From Bacteroidales bacterium (GTDB lineage Bacteria; Bacteroidota; Bacteroidia; Bacteroidales; 4484-276), in the NCBI GenBank assembly GCA_029939965.1, contig JAOZRY010000263.1, forward strand, positions 1 through 5,452: a DNA stretch of 5,452 bases, in the 5' to 3' direction. Below the pieces are notes generated by a model. The model did no database searches, had not been told where the DNA came from, and worked only from the letters and a program-made list of their open reading frames with translations. Every line of letters begins with the position of its first letter. Positions within the stretch are counted from its first letter, which is position 1. Both the position numbers and the translations under genes were made by a program. This document shows positions 1 through 5,452 of this stretch, piece after piece.

Positions 1-2021
1 CCTCAAGTTTAAACCAAACAATTTTCGATATTTATGCCGATCAGGTTACCGGGCTAAACATCGAAGTTGATGCCACCATCGTTGATGAATCAATAATCAC
101 AGTTAATGCCACCATCAACTCTTATGCTGCCTATGCTTCCGGTTTAATGGCAAGGATTGTCGTTGTAGAGAAAACAACCTATGCAAATGTAAGCTCCAAC
201 TCCGAGGAGGAATTTCACAATGTTATGATGGCCATGTTGCCAGATGCCACAGGTACGGCTCTTGAAGCGTTTGTACCCGGAAGTCAGGTTGATCTGTCAG
301 AATCATTCGACATGACGACAACATTTATGGAACAACCCAACGACCTCGCTGTAATTGTTTTTGTTCAGGACGATACCGATAAAAGTGTTGTCCAATCGCA
401 AATGGTGGATGTAACAGGGACGTTTACCACCTATAGCGTAACCTTTAACGTAGAAGATTCTGACGGTAATCCTGTGGATGGGGCGCTCATCAATTTCGAT
501 ATAAATGGCTCGATGGAAACAGAGGTAAACGGACAAGCCATATTTCAGGAAGTTTTTCCGGGAACGTATGATTATGAAATAACAAAAAGTGGCCTGTTAG
601 CCACTTCGGGCATTGTGGAGGTGATTGACGAAAACGTTACCGTTGATGTTGTCCTTCAACTTCCTGACTACTATTTTTATGAAGATTTCGGGGACGGGCT
701 GCCCAACGACTGGACAATATATTCGTCGAGTGGCAATTCGAGCAACCTGTACTGGTATGACGGATTTGTTGTTTTTTGGATGCAAAGCACCAACGATCTG
801 GTTATTCAGCTTATGACCCCCGAAATTAATTTAACCCAGGCCGGGTCTTTGTTTTTTACCGTATTCGATCCCTACATGTCGCCAGGAATTCTTGTTGGCA
901 CTGTTTCAGACCCATCCGATCCTGACAGCTTTGATGAGATTGCTTCTTTTGAACTTACTTCATCATCGGCAGAATATGAGGTAGTTCTTGAAGGTTTGTC
1001 AATTACTGATTCTTATCTCGCATTCAAATATAATGGCCCTGCAACCGGATATTTTTATTTTGACGATATAAAAATCTCTACTTCATCTACAGCACTTTCA
1101 GCCCCGCAAAACCTAACCGCCACAGTTGATGTTAATGATGTACTGCTTAACTGGGATGCTCCGGGTTCAAAAGACTTGCTGGGCTATAATGTATTCAGGG
1201 GCGGTGAAGCCATCGGTTATACTGTTGAAACTGAATATACCGATCCCGATTTGGAAAATGGTTTGTATGAATATTATGTTACCGCACTATATGATGAAGG
1301 GGAATCCGCCCCATCAAATACTGTAACTGCCAATGTTGGAAATGTTTTGATCTATTGTGGTTCGGAAGGTGGCGGTGGACAGTATTTTACCAATGTAACA
1401 TTTGGAAATATTGATAATTCTTCCGGATTTGACGGATATGGTAACTATACTGATTTATCAACAAATATTGAACAGGGCGAAACTTACACATTAGATGTTA
1501 CCATTGCAAGCCCGATAAATGGGAATGATATTGGGGTTTGGATCGATTTTAACCAAGATGGGGTTTTTGATGATGATGAGAACCTTATATGTGAAATGGA
1601 CAATGGGCTGGGCACATTTAGCTGGGAAATTAATGTTCCGGATGATGCAGCTTTAGGATCAACAAGAATGCGATTGAAGGATAAGTATTGGGAAATGGGC
1701 TGCGATCCATGTGGATATACCACCTGGGGCGAAACAGAAGATTATTCTGTATTGATTGTTGAATACACAGGCATCGAGATTGTAAACCCTAAGCAAATTC
1801 AAATCTTCCCAAATCCGGCTTCAGATGCCGTTAATATTAAATCAGGAACAATGCTCAAAGTTATCAGGGTTTATAATTATTCAGGACAAATAATAATTGA
1901 CGGGCAATTGTCCGGTAAGGAACATCAGGTAAATACCTCACAGTTCGAAGCCGGGATTTATCTGTTTTGGATTGAAACAGAAAATGGCAGTATTACTAAA
2001 AGGATCATGATTGGGCGATAG
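1..2021 (+). CDS. Multidomain T9SS-secreted surface protein (Omp28-like / FN3 / GEVED / sorting domain), 5' end missing
   Basis: This is probably a cell-surface or secreted protein exported through the type IX system. The frame is open from base 3, so the true start lies left of the window; the Met at 147 falls inside a beta-rich Omp28-like region and is unlikely to be the start. Domains by position: about 3-426 Omp28-related C-terminal part (includes LPDATG and VIVFVQDD); about 429-662 a carboxypeptidase-regulatory-like beta sandwich (DSDGNPVDGALI, FPGTYDYEI); about 666-1076 a choice-of-anchor-J / cleaved-adhesin-type jelly roll (YEDFGDGLPNDW to YFYFDDIKI); about 1098-1337 fibronectin type III (LLNWDAP, GYNVFR, YYVTA); about 1350-1757 GEVED, with a calcium-loop-like DFNQDGVFDDDE and the signature WGETEDYSV; about 1788-2018 a T9SS type A sorting domain (IFPNPASD to KRIMIGR). 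The sorting domain normally directs export and is then cleaved. Domain names come from motif recognition, not a search. The ligand or substrate is unknown. Confidence 0.9.
   Translation, partial: SSLNQTIFDIYADQVTGLNIEVDATIVDESIITVNATINSYAAYASGLMARIVVVEKTTYANVSSNSEEEFHNVMMAMLPDATGTALEAFVPGSQVDLSESFDMTTTFMEQPNDLAVIVFVQDDTDKSVVQSQMVDVTGTFTTYSVTFNVEDSDGNPVDGALINFDINGSMETEVNGQAIFQEVFPGTYDYEITKSGLLATSGIVEVIDENVTVDVVLQLPDYYFYEDFGDGLPNDWTIYSSSGNSSNLYWYDGFVVFWMQSTNDLVIQLMTPEINLTQAGSLFFTVFDPYMSPGILVGTVSDPSDPDSFDEIASFELTSSSAEYEVVLEGLSITDSYLAFKYNGPATGYFYFDDIKISTSSTALSAPQNLTATVDVNDVLLNWDAPGSKDLLGYNVFRGGEAIGYTVETEYTDPDLENGLYEYYVTALYDEGESAPSNTVTANVGNVLIYCGSEGGGGQYFTNVTFGNIDNSSGFDGYGNYTDLSTNIEQGETYTLDVTIASPINGNDIGVWIDFNQDGVFDDDENLICEMDNGLGTFSWEINVPDDAALGSTRMRLKDKYWEMGCDPCGYTTWGETEDYSVLIVEYTGIEIVNPKQIQIFPNPASDAVNIKSGTMLKVIRVYNYSGQIIIDGQLSGKEHQVNTSQFEAGIYLFWIETENGSITKRIMIGR
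1788..2018 (+). other. T9SS type A C-terminal sorting domain of the first gene
   Basis: The last roughly 77 residues show the standard plan: a Phe-Pro-Asn-Pro-Ala start (IFPNPASD), a strand with V(Y)N and SGQ (RVYNYSGQ), an EAGIYLFWIE block matching the usual 'aGiYfv' strand, and a final basic strand, KRIMIGR. In this family the domain is recognised by the T9SS and removed when the protein is attached or released. It ends exactly at the stop codon, so the C-terminus of the gene is intact. Confidence 0.92.
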
Positions 2022-2028
2022 TTTGCAT

Positions 2029-2127
2029 TATCGGTACTTTTATTTTTTTATAGCCCGGCGAATGATACTTTTCGTATGGGTTAAATGTATCCCACCGATA
2101 GTAGCCATCCCGTGAATCATGCCGGGC
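2029..2127. repeat. Nested inverted repeats downstream of the first gene
   Basis: The long arms are GCCCGGC at 2053-2059 and GCCGGGC at 2121-2127. The pairing continues inward after a 2-base bulge with ATGAT (2062-2066) against ATCAT (2116-2120), about 12 pairs in all. The loop holds a small TGGG/CCCA hairpin (2077-2080 with 2091-2094). A competing pair, TATCGGT at 2029-2035 with ACCGATA at 2094-2100, crosses the outer stem. The GC-rich arms stand out in an AT-rich gap. No T-run directly follows the stem on either strand, so it is not a standard terminator. It could protect the mRNA 3' end, act as a loose terminator (five T at 2139-2143) or be a small palindromic repeat. Confidence 0.5.
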
Positions 2128-2250
2128 ATAAAAACCTCTTTTTGAAATAATTAGCACGAAATGAGACTGATTAAGGAAGTAGATTAAAAAAGAGTAGGGA
2201 AATAGAAATTACCTATTGCACCAAAATCCCATTGGATTTAGCTTAAAAAA

Positions 2251-2638
2251 TTAATTCTGACACAAATTTAGGAACAGTTTGGGCACATCTTCTTTTTTTA
2301 TGAATTTTTTAATTTTTGCAGGAATTTTATTTTCTGGTTGACTTGCTCTTTTAAACTCATTTTGTATGATGTCATATTCAATTTCAGCAAAGCATTCTGC
2401 TAATGATGCTTTACCGGAAAGAATAATATTCATATATTCAGGGTTGTCAATATTTTTCACCAGAGTTATACAACCTTGCTAAGAGTAATTTTAATTCAGG
2501 GTTGCTCTTGTCATTTTCTACTACCTCGAACAATCCAATACCAAAATAAACATGAATCTTATTGTTTTCTGTGTCTTTGTATATTGTGAATGCATTCTTA
2601 TTATCAGCTCCTAAAATCAGCTGCAATCCTTCTGGCAT
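2251..2638 (-). pseudogene. Small unknown gene, apparently split by a one-base frameshift
   Basis: Two minus-strand frames meet here. The upstream one runs from ATG at 2638 (or GTG at 2653) to a TGA at 2447. The downstream one is open from a GTG at 2460 to a TAA at 2251. Just before the TGA is a run of five A (about 2452-2456). Removing one A joins them smoothly through ARLYNSGE-NIDNPEYMN, giving a product of about 130 residues. The upstream half reads as a beta-rich stretch (KNAFTIYKDTENNKIHVYFGIGLFEVVEN) followed by a helix (NPELKLLLARLYNSG). The downstream half is a charged helical region ending KIPAKIKKFIKKEDVPKLFLNL. No Shine-Dalgarno is seen, which is common in this phylum. I do not recognise the family. 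It may be a true disabled gene, a homopolymer sequencing error, or two coupled genes overlapping by 14 bases. Confidence 0.55.
2436..2504. repeat. 11-base direct repeat flanking the frameshift point
   Basis: ATTCAGGGTTG occurs at 2436-2446 and again at 2494-2504, offset by 58 bases. On the minus strand both copies encode Asn-Pro-Glu in the frame used locally (SNPELK upstream, DNPEYM downstream). The offset is 19 codons plus one base, so removing the one extra base would place both copies in a single frame. Confidence 0.6.
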
Positions 2639-2708
2639 GATATGATAATTCACTGAATATTGAGTGCGAAATAAAAAATTCTATTTTGCGAATCTTTCGA
2701 TAGTAACT

Positions 2709-2718
2709 GTAAATTTAC
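2709..2718. repeat. Perfect 10-base palindrome GTAAATTTAC
   Basis: GTAAATTTAC is its own reverse complement. It lies about 70 bases upstream of the ATG of the split minus-strand gene and shares the GTAAAT core with the stem element at 2755-2780. A dimeric regulator could bind such a site, but short AT-rich palindromes also arise by chance. Confidence 0.35.
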
Positions 2719-2754
2719 TGAGTTCTGAAATTGCAAAATGTATAGATTGACAGC

Positions 2755-2780
2755 AGTAAATCTTAAATGATTGATTTACT
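2755..2780. repeat. 8-bp inverted repeat with 10-base loop
   Basis: AGTAAATC (2755-2762) pairs perfectly with GATTTACT (2773-2780) around TTAAATGATT. It sits 11 bases from the CCA end of the tRNA-like stretch. No T-run follows on either strand, so it is not a standard terminator. Possible roles are an operator or part of a recombination site. Confidence 0.45.
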
Positions 2781-2791
2781 TGGTATTACTG

Positions 2792-2842
2792 TGGAGGGAG
2801 GGGAGAAATATGAACCCACAACCTGTTCTATATCAACGGATA
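2792..2842 (-). other. Possible decayed tRNA 3' half ending in CCA
   Basis: Read on the minus strand, the parts fall in tRNA order. GTGGG (2819-2815) is a T-stem 5' arm, TTCATAT (2814-2808) a 7-base T-loop, TTCTC (2807-2803) a weak T-stem 3' arm with one mismatch and two G-T pairs, CCCTCCC (2802-2796) a 7-base acceptor arm, then T and CCA (2795-2792). A partly pairing stem, CCGTT/AACAG, lies upstream. The loop departs from TTCRAAT at the invariant A58, and no GGGAGGG 5' acceptor arm lies at the right distance. It therefore cannot be an intact tRNA. It may be a remnant, or chance resemblance. Confidence 0.25.
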
Positions 2843-2917
2843 CTGTGATTTTGGTGTAATAGATAAATTCCGGTATTCGTATGCATTTTTAAATCAAACA
2901 CGCTGAATGTATTATTA

Positions 2918-3157
2918 TTAATTTAGTGTTTGTCTATAATGTCCGATTTCTTCGTTACGCTTGTGCTGAAAACAAACATTTACAAAAGCAAACTCCTTGA
3001 TATTCAACACTTCGTCCGCCTCAAACTCAGTGATTTCTGACATCCACTTCCTGAAATATGGAGTTTTTCTGTAGAGACTAATTACAGTATAAGAAACCAA
3101 TGATCGAGAGAAAATGGCAACTTCGTATTTTGAAAAATCATTATTCATTTTTACCAT
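2918..3157 (-). CDS. 79-residue protein of unknown function, overlapping the ATPase-nuclease gene
   Basis: I do not recognise this protein. It starts at an ATG whose first seven bases, ATGGTAA, contain the stop codon of the upstream ATPase-nuclease gene. That overlap points to translational coupling and a shared transcript. A second Met at codon 4 (3148) could also be used. There is no signal peptide or clear membrane helix. Residues 11-29 are moderately hydrophobic (YEVAIFSRSLVSYTVISLY), followed by a basic patch, RKTPYFRKW (30-38), an acidic stretch, EITEFEADEV (41-50), and a likely beta strand, EFAFVNVCF (55-63). The size and overlap suit a small partner or regulator of the ATPase; that role is inferred from position only. 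Confidence 0.6.
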   Translation of the reverse strand: MVKMNNDFSKYEVAIFSRSLVSYTVISLYRKTPYFRKWMSEITEFEADEVLNIKEFAFVNVCFQHKRNEEIGHYRQTLN

Positions 3158-4665
3158 TTCTCTTCATCGAATTCGATTAGATATGTCGAAATTTCAACAC
3201 CATCAATTGTTTCTTTTTGCTCTTTCACAATTTCAGGGTAAGTAATGTTATTAGGGCAAAATACGAGATAAACAGCAATTTCTAATTTGAGGCTGTTTGC
3301 GTAATAAGCCAACTGTTTTTTGCCTTCTTCAAATTTTCCGGGACTGTAGTAATTTTTTGTTTCAATCAAAAATTCGTTGCTACCGATATTAATAATCATA
3401 TCGGTTTTCCCAAGTCCGGTGTTGGCTTCACGGTAAATTTTTCCTTTTAGCTCGTTTACAATTGCATGAATAAAAGTTTCGAAACTGTAAATGAATGCTG
3501 CCTCTTTTATGGATTTGAATTTACCGTTTTCATCCTTTTCGCGATAAGCAGCAAACCCACGTCTTTTTACGTAATCTTTGTAATTATTGATGAATTTGTT
3601 GAGTTTTAGGTTACCCATATCATCAAAGTAATCAGGGATGTAAATGGTTCGGGTTATTTGCCCCTGTTCGCCATTCATGTATGGATAAAATGCTTTGTAT
3701 AATCGTTTTTTGTAAAAAGGTACCCAGAATGTAACAAATCCTTCGTTGTCGTCTTTAATCAAACCATTGGTATGAAGTATTTTTATACTTTCTCTGTCAA
3801 TTTCAAATGGAATTTGTTCTTCGGTAAATAGTAATCTTTCTACAAAACCCCGGTGTTTTTTTGCTATGTTGAGAATGTTGGCAAAATTTTTATCAATAGC
3901 TATACGTAAATACCAATCTTCAACTTTTAAATAATCATCATAATCCAATTTGTTTTTGTCGGGGTTGTTTTCAACGAGTTTTAGAGCAAAGCCATTTACC
4001 AGTCCTGGTTGGTTGGCAGTTATTTGGCATATTTTATTTTTTACTTTTTCATCGAAGAGTTGTCCGGTTTCGGTTTCGTGTTGCCCCAGAAGTTCAAAAA
4101 CCTCATCGTTTGTAAAGAATGGTACATTCAGGTTGTCGGCAATATTATAAGGGCTTGCATTATCGCCTACCATACCCACAATATTTGAAATGCCAACCAG
4201 GATTACACTTTTCAGGCAGTGGCTTTCGCGAGAGTGATAGGCATTGCGGATTGAATGGAGAAAATCACCGAAATACTTTTCATTAATACCTTCAATCTCG
4301 TCAATAATAAGGACATATTTTTGATCTTTTAAGTTTTCAATCTGGAAAAAGATTTCAGTGATTTCAGATGCTTGTAAATTGGATTCCCAGAATATATTCA
4401 ATTCATCGGTAAACCTTTCCAGAAATGGTTTTAATGAGGTGTATCGGTAGTTTTCGAAATTGATATGTGCAACTTTGTATCCCTGATCTTCCATTTTTAT
4501 AGCAAGTTGCCTGAAATATGTACTCTTGCCGGTTTGACGGGGTGCCCAAATATTAAAGTATCGGTCTTTGTTAACAAGGTTGATACCTTCGGCAATTTCT
4601 TTTCTTCGCTCGATGGTATAGTGCCGTGAAGGAATATTTGGCCCTGAAGTATTAAATTTTCTCAT
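3151..4665 (-). CDS. AAA-like ATPase with C-terminal PD-(D/E)XK nuclease domain
   Basis: A 504-residue cytoplasmic protein that should bind and hydrolyse ATP and probably cut nucleic acid. Residues 1-40 carry the opening seen in AAA_35-type proteins (FNTSGPNIPSRHYTIERR, then YFNIWAPRQTGKST). Walker A is APRQTGKST (41-49). Walker B is VLIIDEIEG (118-126) with D122 and E123. A sensor-like ILVGISN ends at N161, and an ANQPGLVNGFA block (217-227) matches the conserved Gly/Gln-Pro segment of these ATPases. Residues about 265-330 look like a winged-helix lid. The C-terminal domain (about 390-475) keeps the nuclease core: E396, D422 in GKTDMII, E435 and K437 in IETK, and a QLAYY element (451-455). 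All key residues are present, so it should be active. Related ATPase-nuclease fusions are common in Bacteroidota, mostly without a known role. The ATG at 4665 follows an A-rich leader, 31 bases after the preceding gene. Its target is unknown. Confidence 0.88.
   Translation of the reverse strand: MRKFNTSGPNIPSRHYTIERRKEIAEGINLVNKDRYFNIWAPRQTGKSTYFRQLAIKMEDQGYKVAHINFENYRYTSLKPFLERFTDELNIFWESNLQASEITEIFFQIENLKDQKYVLIIDEIEGINEKYFGDFLHSIRNAYHSRESHCLKSVILVGISNIVGMVGDNASPYNIADNLNVPFFTNDEVFELLGQHETETGQLFDEKVKNKICQITANQPGLVNGFALKLVENNPDKNKLDYDDYLKVEDWYLRIAIDKNFANILNIAKKHRGFVERLLFTEEQIPFEIDRESIKILHTNGLIKDDNEGFVTFWVPFYKKRLYKAFYPYMNGEQGQITRTIYIPDYFDDMGNLKLNKFINNYKDYVKRRGFAAYREKDENGKFKSIKEAAFIYSFETFIHAIVNELKGKIYREANTGLGKTDMIINIGSNEFLIETKNYYSPGKFEEGKKQLAYYANSLKLEIAVYLVFCPNNITYPEIVKEQKETIDGVEISTYLIEFDEEKW
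3285..3495 (-). other. PD-(D/E)XK nuclease core of the fusion protein
   Basis: This covers roughly residues 391-460 of the ATPase-nuclease. The order is a helix with a Glu (FIYSFETF), then YREANTGLGKTDMII with the catalytic Asp, then EFLIETKNYY with the paired Glu and Lys, then a helix with Gln and Tyr (KKQLAYYANSL). This matches the alpha-beta-beta-alpha core of PDDEXK_9-like domains and the QxxxY-type helix seen in RecB-family nucleases. The assignment rests on motif spacing, not a profile search. Confidence 0.8.
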
Positions 4666-4696
4666 TATTGTTTTTTATTAAATGCTTTTGTCATAT

Positions 4697-5038
4697 TTAT
4701 TGCCCCTTTTTAAATACCTGCAATGTACTTTTAGTAATACTTCCTGCTTGCGCTACACCGATTATATAAAACGGTTGTTGTATATCACAAAACCAATTAA
4801 TAACAATGTGTTCCCTCAATTTGAAGAATATGAATGTGGAAATAATATCTGGCTGCCTTTGTTGAGAGAAAAATTGCTGGTTAATATTTTTTGGTTGAAT
4901 TTCAATTCTTTGTATGGTTTGTATGATTTTTTGGGGTTCGGTAAATGCAGGGGTATTTTTAATAGTTTGGCCTTGTATAAATAACGGAAAGAGGATAATT
5001 ATTGTAAATATAAAATATTGTATTACAAACGTTTTCAT
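4697..5038 (-). CDS. Short secreted protein of unknown function
   Basis: A 113-residue product with a clear N-terminal signal sequence: a Lys at 2, an uninterrupted hydrophobic stretch at about 4-21 (ending ILFPLFIQG), and a likely cleavage near residue 23 before QTIKN. No lipobox cysteine is present, so it is probably secreted or periplasmic rather than a lipoprotein. The mature part is rich in Gln and Ile, with QPK, QQFFSQQRQPD and a lone Cys at 84. No domain is recognised. It begins just downstream of a terminator and a perfect promoter element and ends 31 bases before the ATPase-nuclease gene, so it is likely first in that transcript. A plus-strand frame overlaps most of it but has no signal peptide or promoter. 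A secreted protein next to a cytoplasmic nuclease is odd, so shared function is uncertain. Confidence 0.6.
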   Translation of the reverse strand: MKTFVIQYFIFTIIILFPLFIQGQTIKNTPAFTEPQKIIQTIQRIEIQPKNINQQFFSQQRQPDIISTFIFFKLREHIVINWFCDIQQPFYIIGVAQAGSITKSTLQVFKKGQ

Positions 5039-5042
5039 TATG

Positions 5043-5050
5043 CAAATATA
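5043..5050 (-). promoter_or_regulatory. Bacteroidota -7 promoter element (TATATTTG)
   Basis: Minus-strand TATATTTG matches the phylum consensus TAnnTTTG exactly. It lies 4 bases before the ATG at 5038, and just after the terminator of the preceding gene, which is where the operon needs a promoter. No clear TTTG -33 box is seen about 19-21 bases upstream, so it may be weak or regulator-dependent. The spacing implies a transcript that starts at or near the ATG. Confidence 0.45.
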
Positions 5051-5122
5051 GTACTTTTAGGATGGCATTATTACTCCATTTCCGAAAAATAATGCTTTCA
5101 CAAATACTTGTAAAAAACACAA

Positions 5123-5151
5123 AAACCAGAATTGAATATCAATTCTGGTTT
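5123..5151 (-). terminator. Rho-independent terminator of the right-edge T9SS gene
   Basis: A perfect 13-bp inverted repeat (5123-5135 with 5139-5151) around the 3-base loop ATA. Its core is CCAGAATTGA paired with TCAATTCTGG. Read on the minus strand, the stem runs into TTTTTGTGTTTTTT, giving the required T-tract. It begins 50 bases after the stop codon at 5202 and lies before the next minus-strand gene. It should therefore separate the T9SS cargo transcript from the AAA-nuclease unit. On the plus strand only three T follow, so termination is mainly one-way. Confidence 0.85.
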
Positions 5152-5201
5152 CATCAAACTGTGTTTTCAGTTTTATTAAATCTCTATTCCGAAATAAAAA
5201 T

Positions 5202-5452
5202 CTACTTAATAATCACTTTCTCGACATAGTTACCATTTAGGGTAGTAACTTTTACAGAGTACATCCCTTTGCTGAGGTGTGATAAATCAATTGTAGAATT
5301 ATTGTTATTATCCCGAAATAAAACTTTGCCCGAAATATCGGAAACCAATACTGAAATGATTTGCTCATTAGGTTTTACATCAATATTAATTATTCCGCTT
5401 GTGGGATTTGGATAAACCTTATAATCATCTTTTTGAGGTTCGGTAATACCTG
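5202..5452 (-). CDS. C-terminal part of a second T9SS-exported protein (sorting domain), 5' end missing
   Basis: A minus-strand frame is open from the right edge (first full codon ending at 5450) to a TAG at 5202-5204, giving 83 visible residues. Nearly all of it is a T9SS type A sorting domain: YKVYPNPTSGIINID opens it, SVLVSDISGKVLF is the central strand pair, LSHLSKGMYSVKVT matches the 'l..G.Y.v.v' block, and it ends VEKVIIK. Only the export tail is visible, so the function of the mature protein cannot be stated. It is followed by the strong terminator at 5123-5151. Confidence 0.9.
   Translation of the reverse strand, partial: GITEPQKDDYKVYPNPTSGIINIDVKPNEQIISVLVSDISGKVLFRDNNNNSTIDLSHLSKGMYSVKVTTLNGNYVEKVIIK

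Larger units (their letters stand above)
2654..2917. other. Non-coding gap between the split gene and the AAA-nuclease unit
   Basis: No convincing coding sequence lies here. It holds a 10-base palindrome (2709-2718), an 8-bp stem element (2755-2780), a purine-rich stretch resembling the 3' part of a tRNA on the minus strand (2792-2842), and a loose CAAACAC/GTGTTTG inverted pair (2895-2901 with 2926-2932) that runs into the end of the 79-residue gene. The last could fold at the 3' end of the minus-strand operon but lacks a following T-run. Confidence 0.6.

Noticed and set aside
303..1723. Several 60-80 codon frames on both strands inside the first gene
   Set aside because: They overlap a gene with clear, continuous domain content and have no features of their own.
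2224..2239. 6-bp hairpin AAATCC/GGATTT just downstream of the split gene
   Set aside because: Short, AT-rich and without a following T-run on the minus strand, so it is not supported as a terminator.
2251..2653. Possible transposase remnant
   Set aside because: The helix NPELKLLLARLYNSG recalls the N-terminal regions of some element-encoded proteins, but there is no catalytic motif, helix-turn-helix signature or pair of terminal inverted repeats to support an insertion sequence.
2793..2848. 12-codon plus-strand mini-ORF (ATG at 2810) behind a GGAGGGAGGGGA purine run
   Set aside because: The spacing resembles a strong ribosome binding site, but Bacteroidota rarely rely on such sites and nothing follows the short frame. 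The tRNA-like reading of the other strand explains the purines at least as well.
4682..4984. 100-residue plus-strand frame opposite the short secreted gene
   Set aside because: It has no signal peptide, no recognisable domain and no promoter. The minus-strand frame has a clear signal sequence, a promoter element and operon-like spacing, so the plus frame is treated as its shadow.
1..5452. CRISPR array, rRNA, intact tRNA or riboswitch
   Set aside because: No regularly spaced repeats, no rRNA-like conserved stretches, no complete cloverleaf and no recognisable riboswitch core were seen on either strand.

Overview
The window looks like a chromosomal fragment of a Bacteroidota member (Bacteroidales, Flavobacteriales or a related group). 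Both edge genes end in a type IX secretion (T9SS) type A sorting domain, a system confined to this phylum. The AT-rich intergenic DNA and a perfect TAnnTTTG promoter element agree with this. The species cannot be named from the sequence.

Layout, left to right. (1) Positions 1-2021, plus strand: the 3' part of a large multidomain secreted protein. It has an Omp28-like end, a carboxypeptidase-regulatory-like beta domain, a choice-of-anchor-J-type jelly roll, FN3, GEVED and a T9SS sorting tail. Its frame is open to the left edge, so the ATG at 147 is internal. (2) 2022-2250: non-coding DNA with nested inverted repeats. (3) 2251-2638, minus strand: a small unrecognised gene that appears split by a one-base slip in an A5 run. 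(4) 2654-2917: non-coding DNA with two palindromic elements and a stretch resembling the 3' half of a decayed tRNA ending in CCA. (5) 5038 to 2918, minus strand: a compact three-gene unit. It encodes a short secreted protein, then a 504-residue AAA-like ATPase fused to a PD-(D/E)XK nuclease domain, then a 79-residue unknown protein whose start overlaps the ATPase stop by 7 bases. (6) 5123-5151: a strong minus-strand terminator. (7) 5202-5452, minus strand: the C-terminal end of a second T9SS cargo protein.

The two T9SS cargo genes are ordinary cell-surface biology. The AAA-nuclease unit between them sits beside a broken gene and a possible tRNA scar, which gives the middle an accessory-region look. 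The ATPase-nuclease and its overlapping small partner are the best candidate for an uncharacterised nucleic-acid-acting system. Its function, whether defence, element maintenance or another role, cannot be decided from this sequence.
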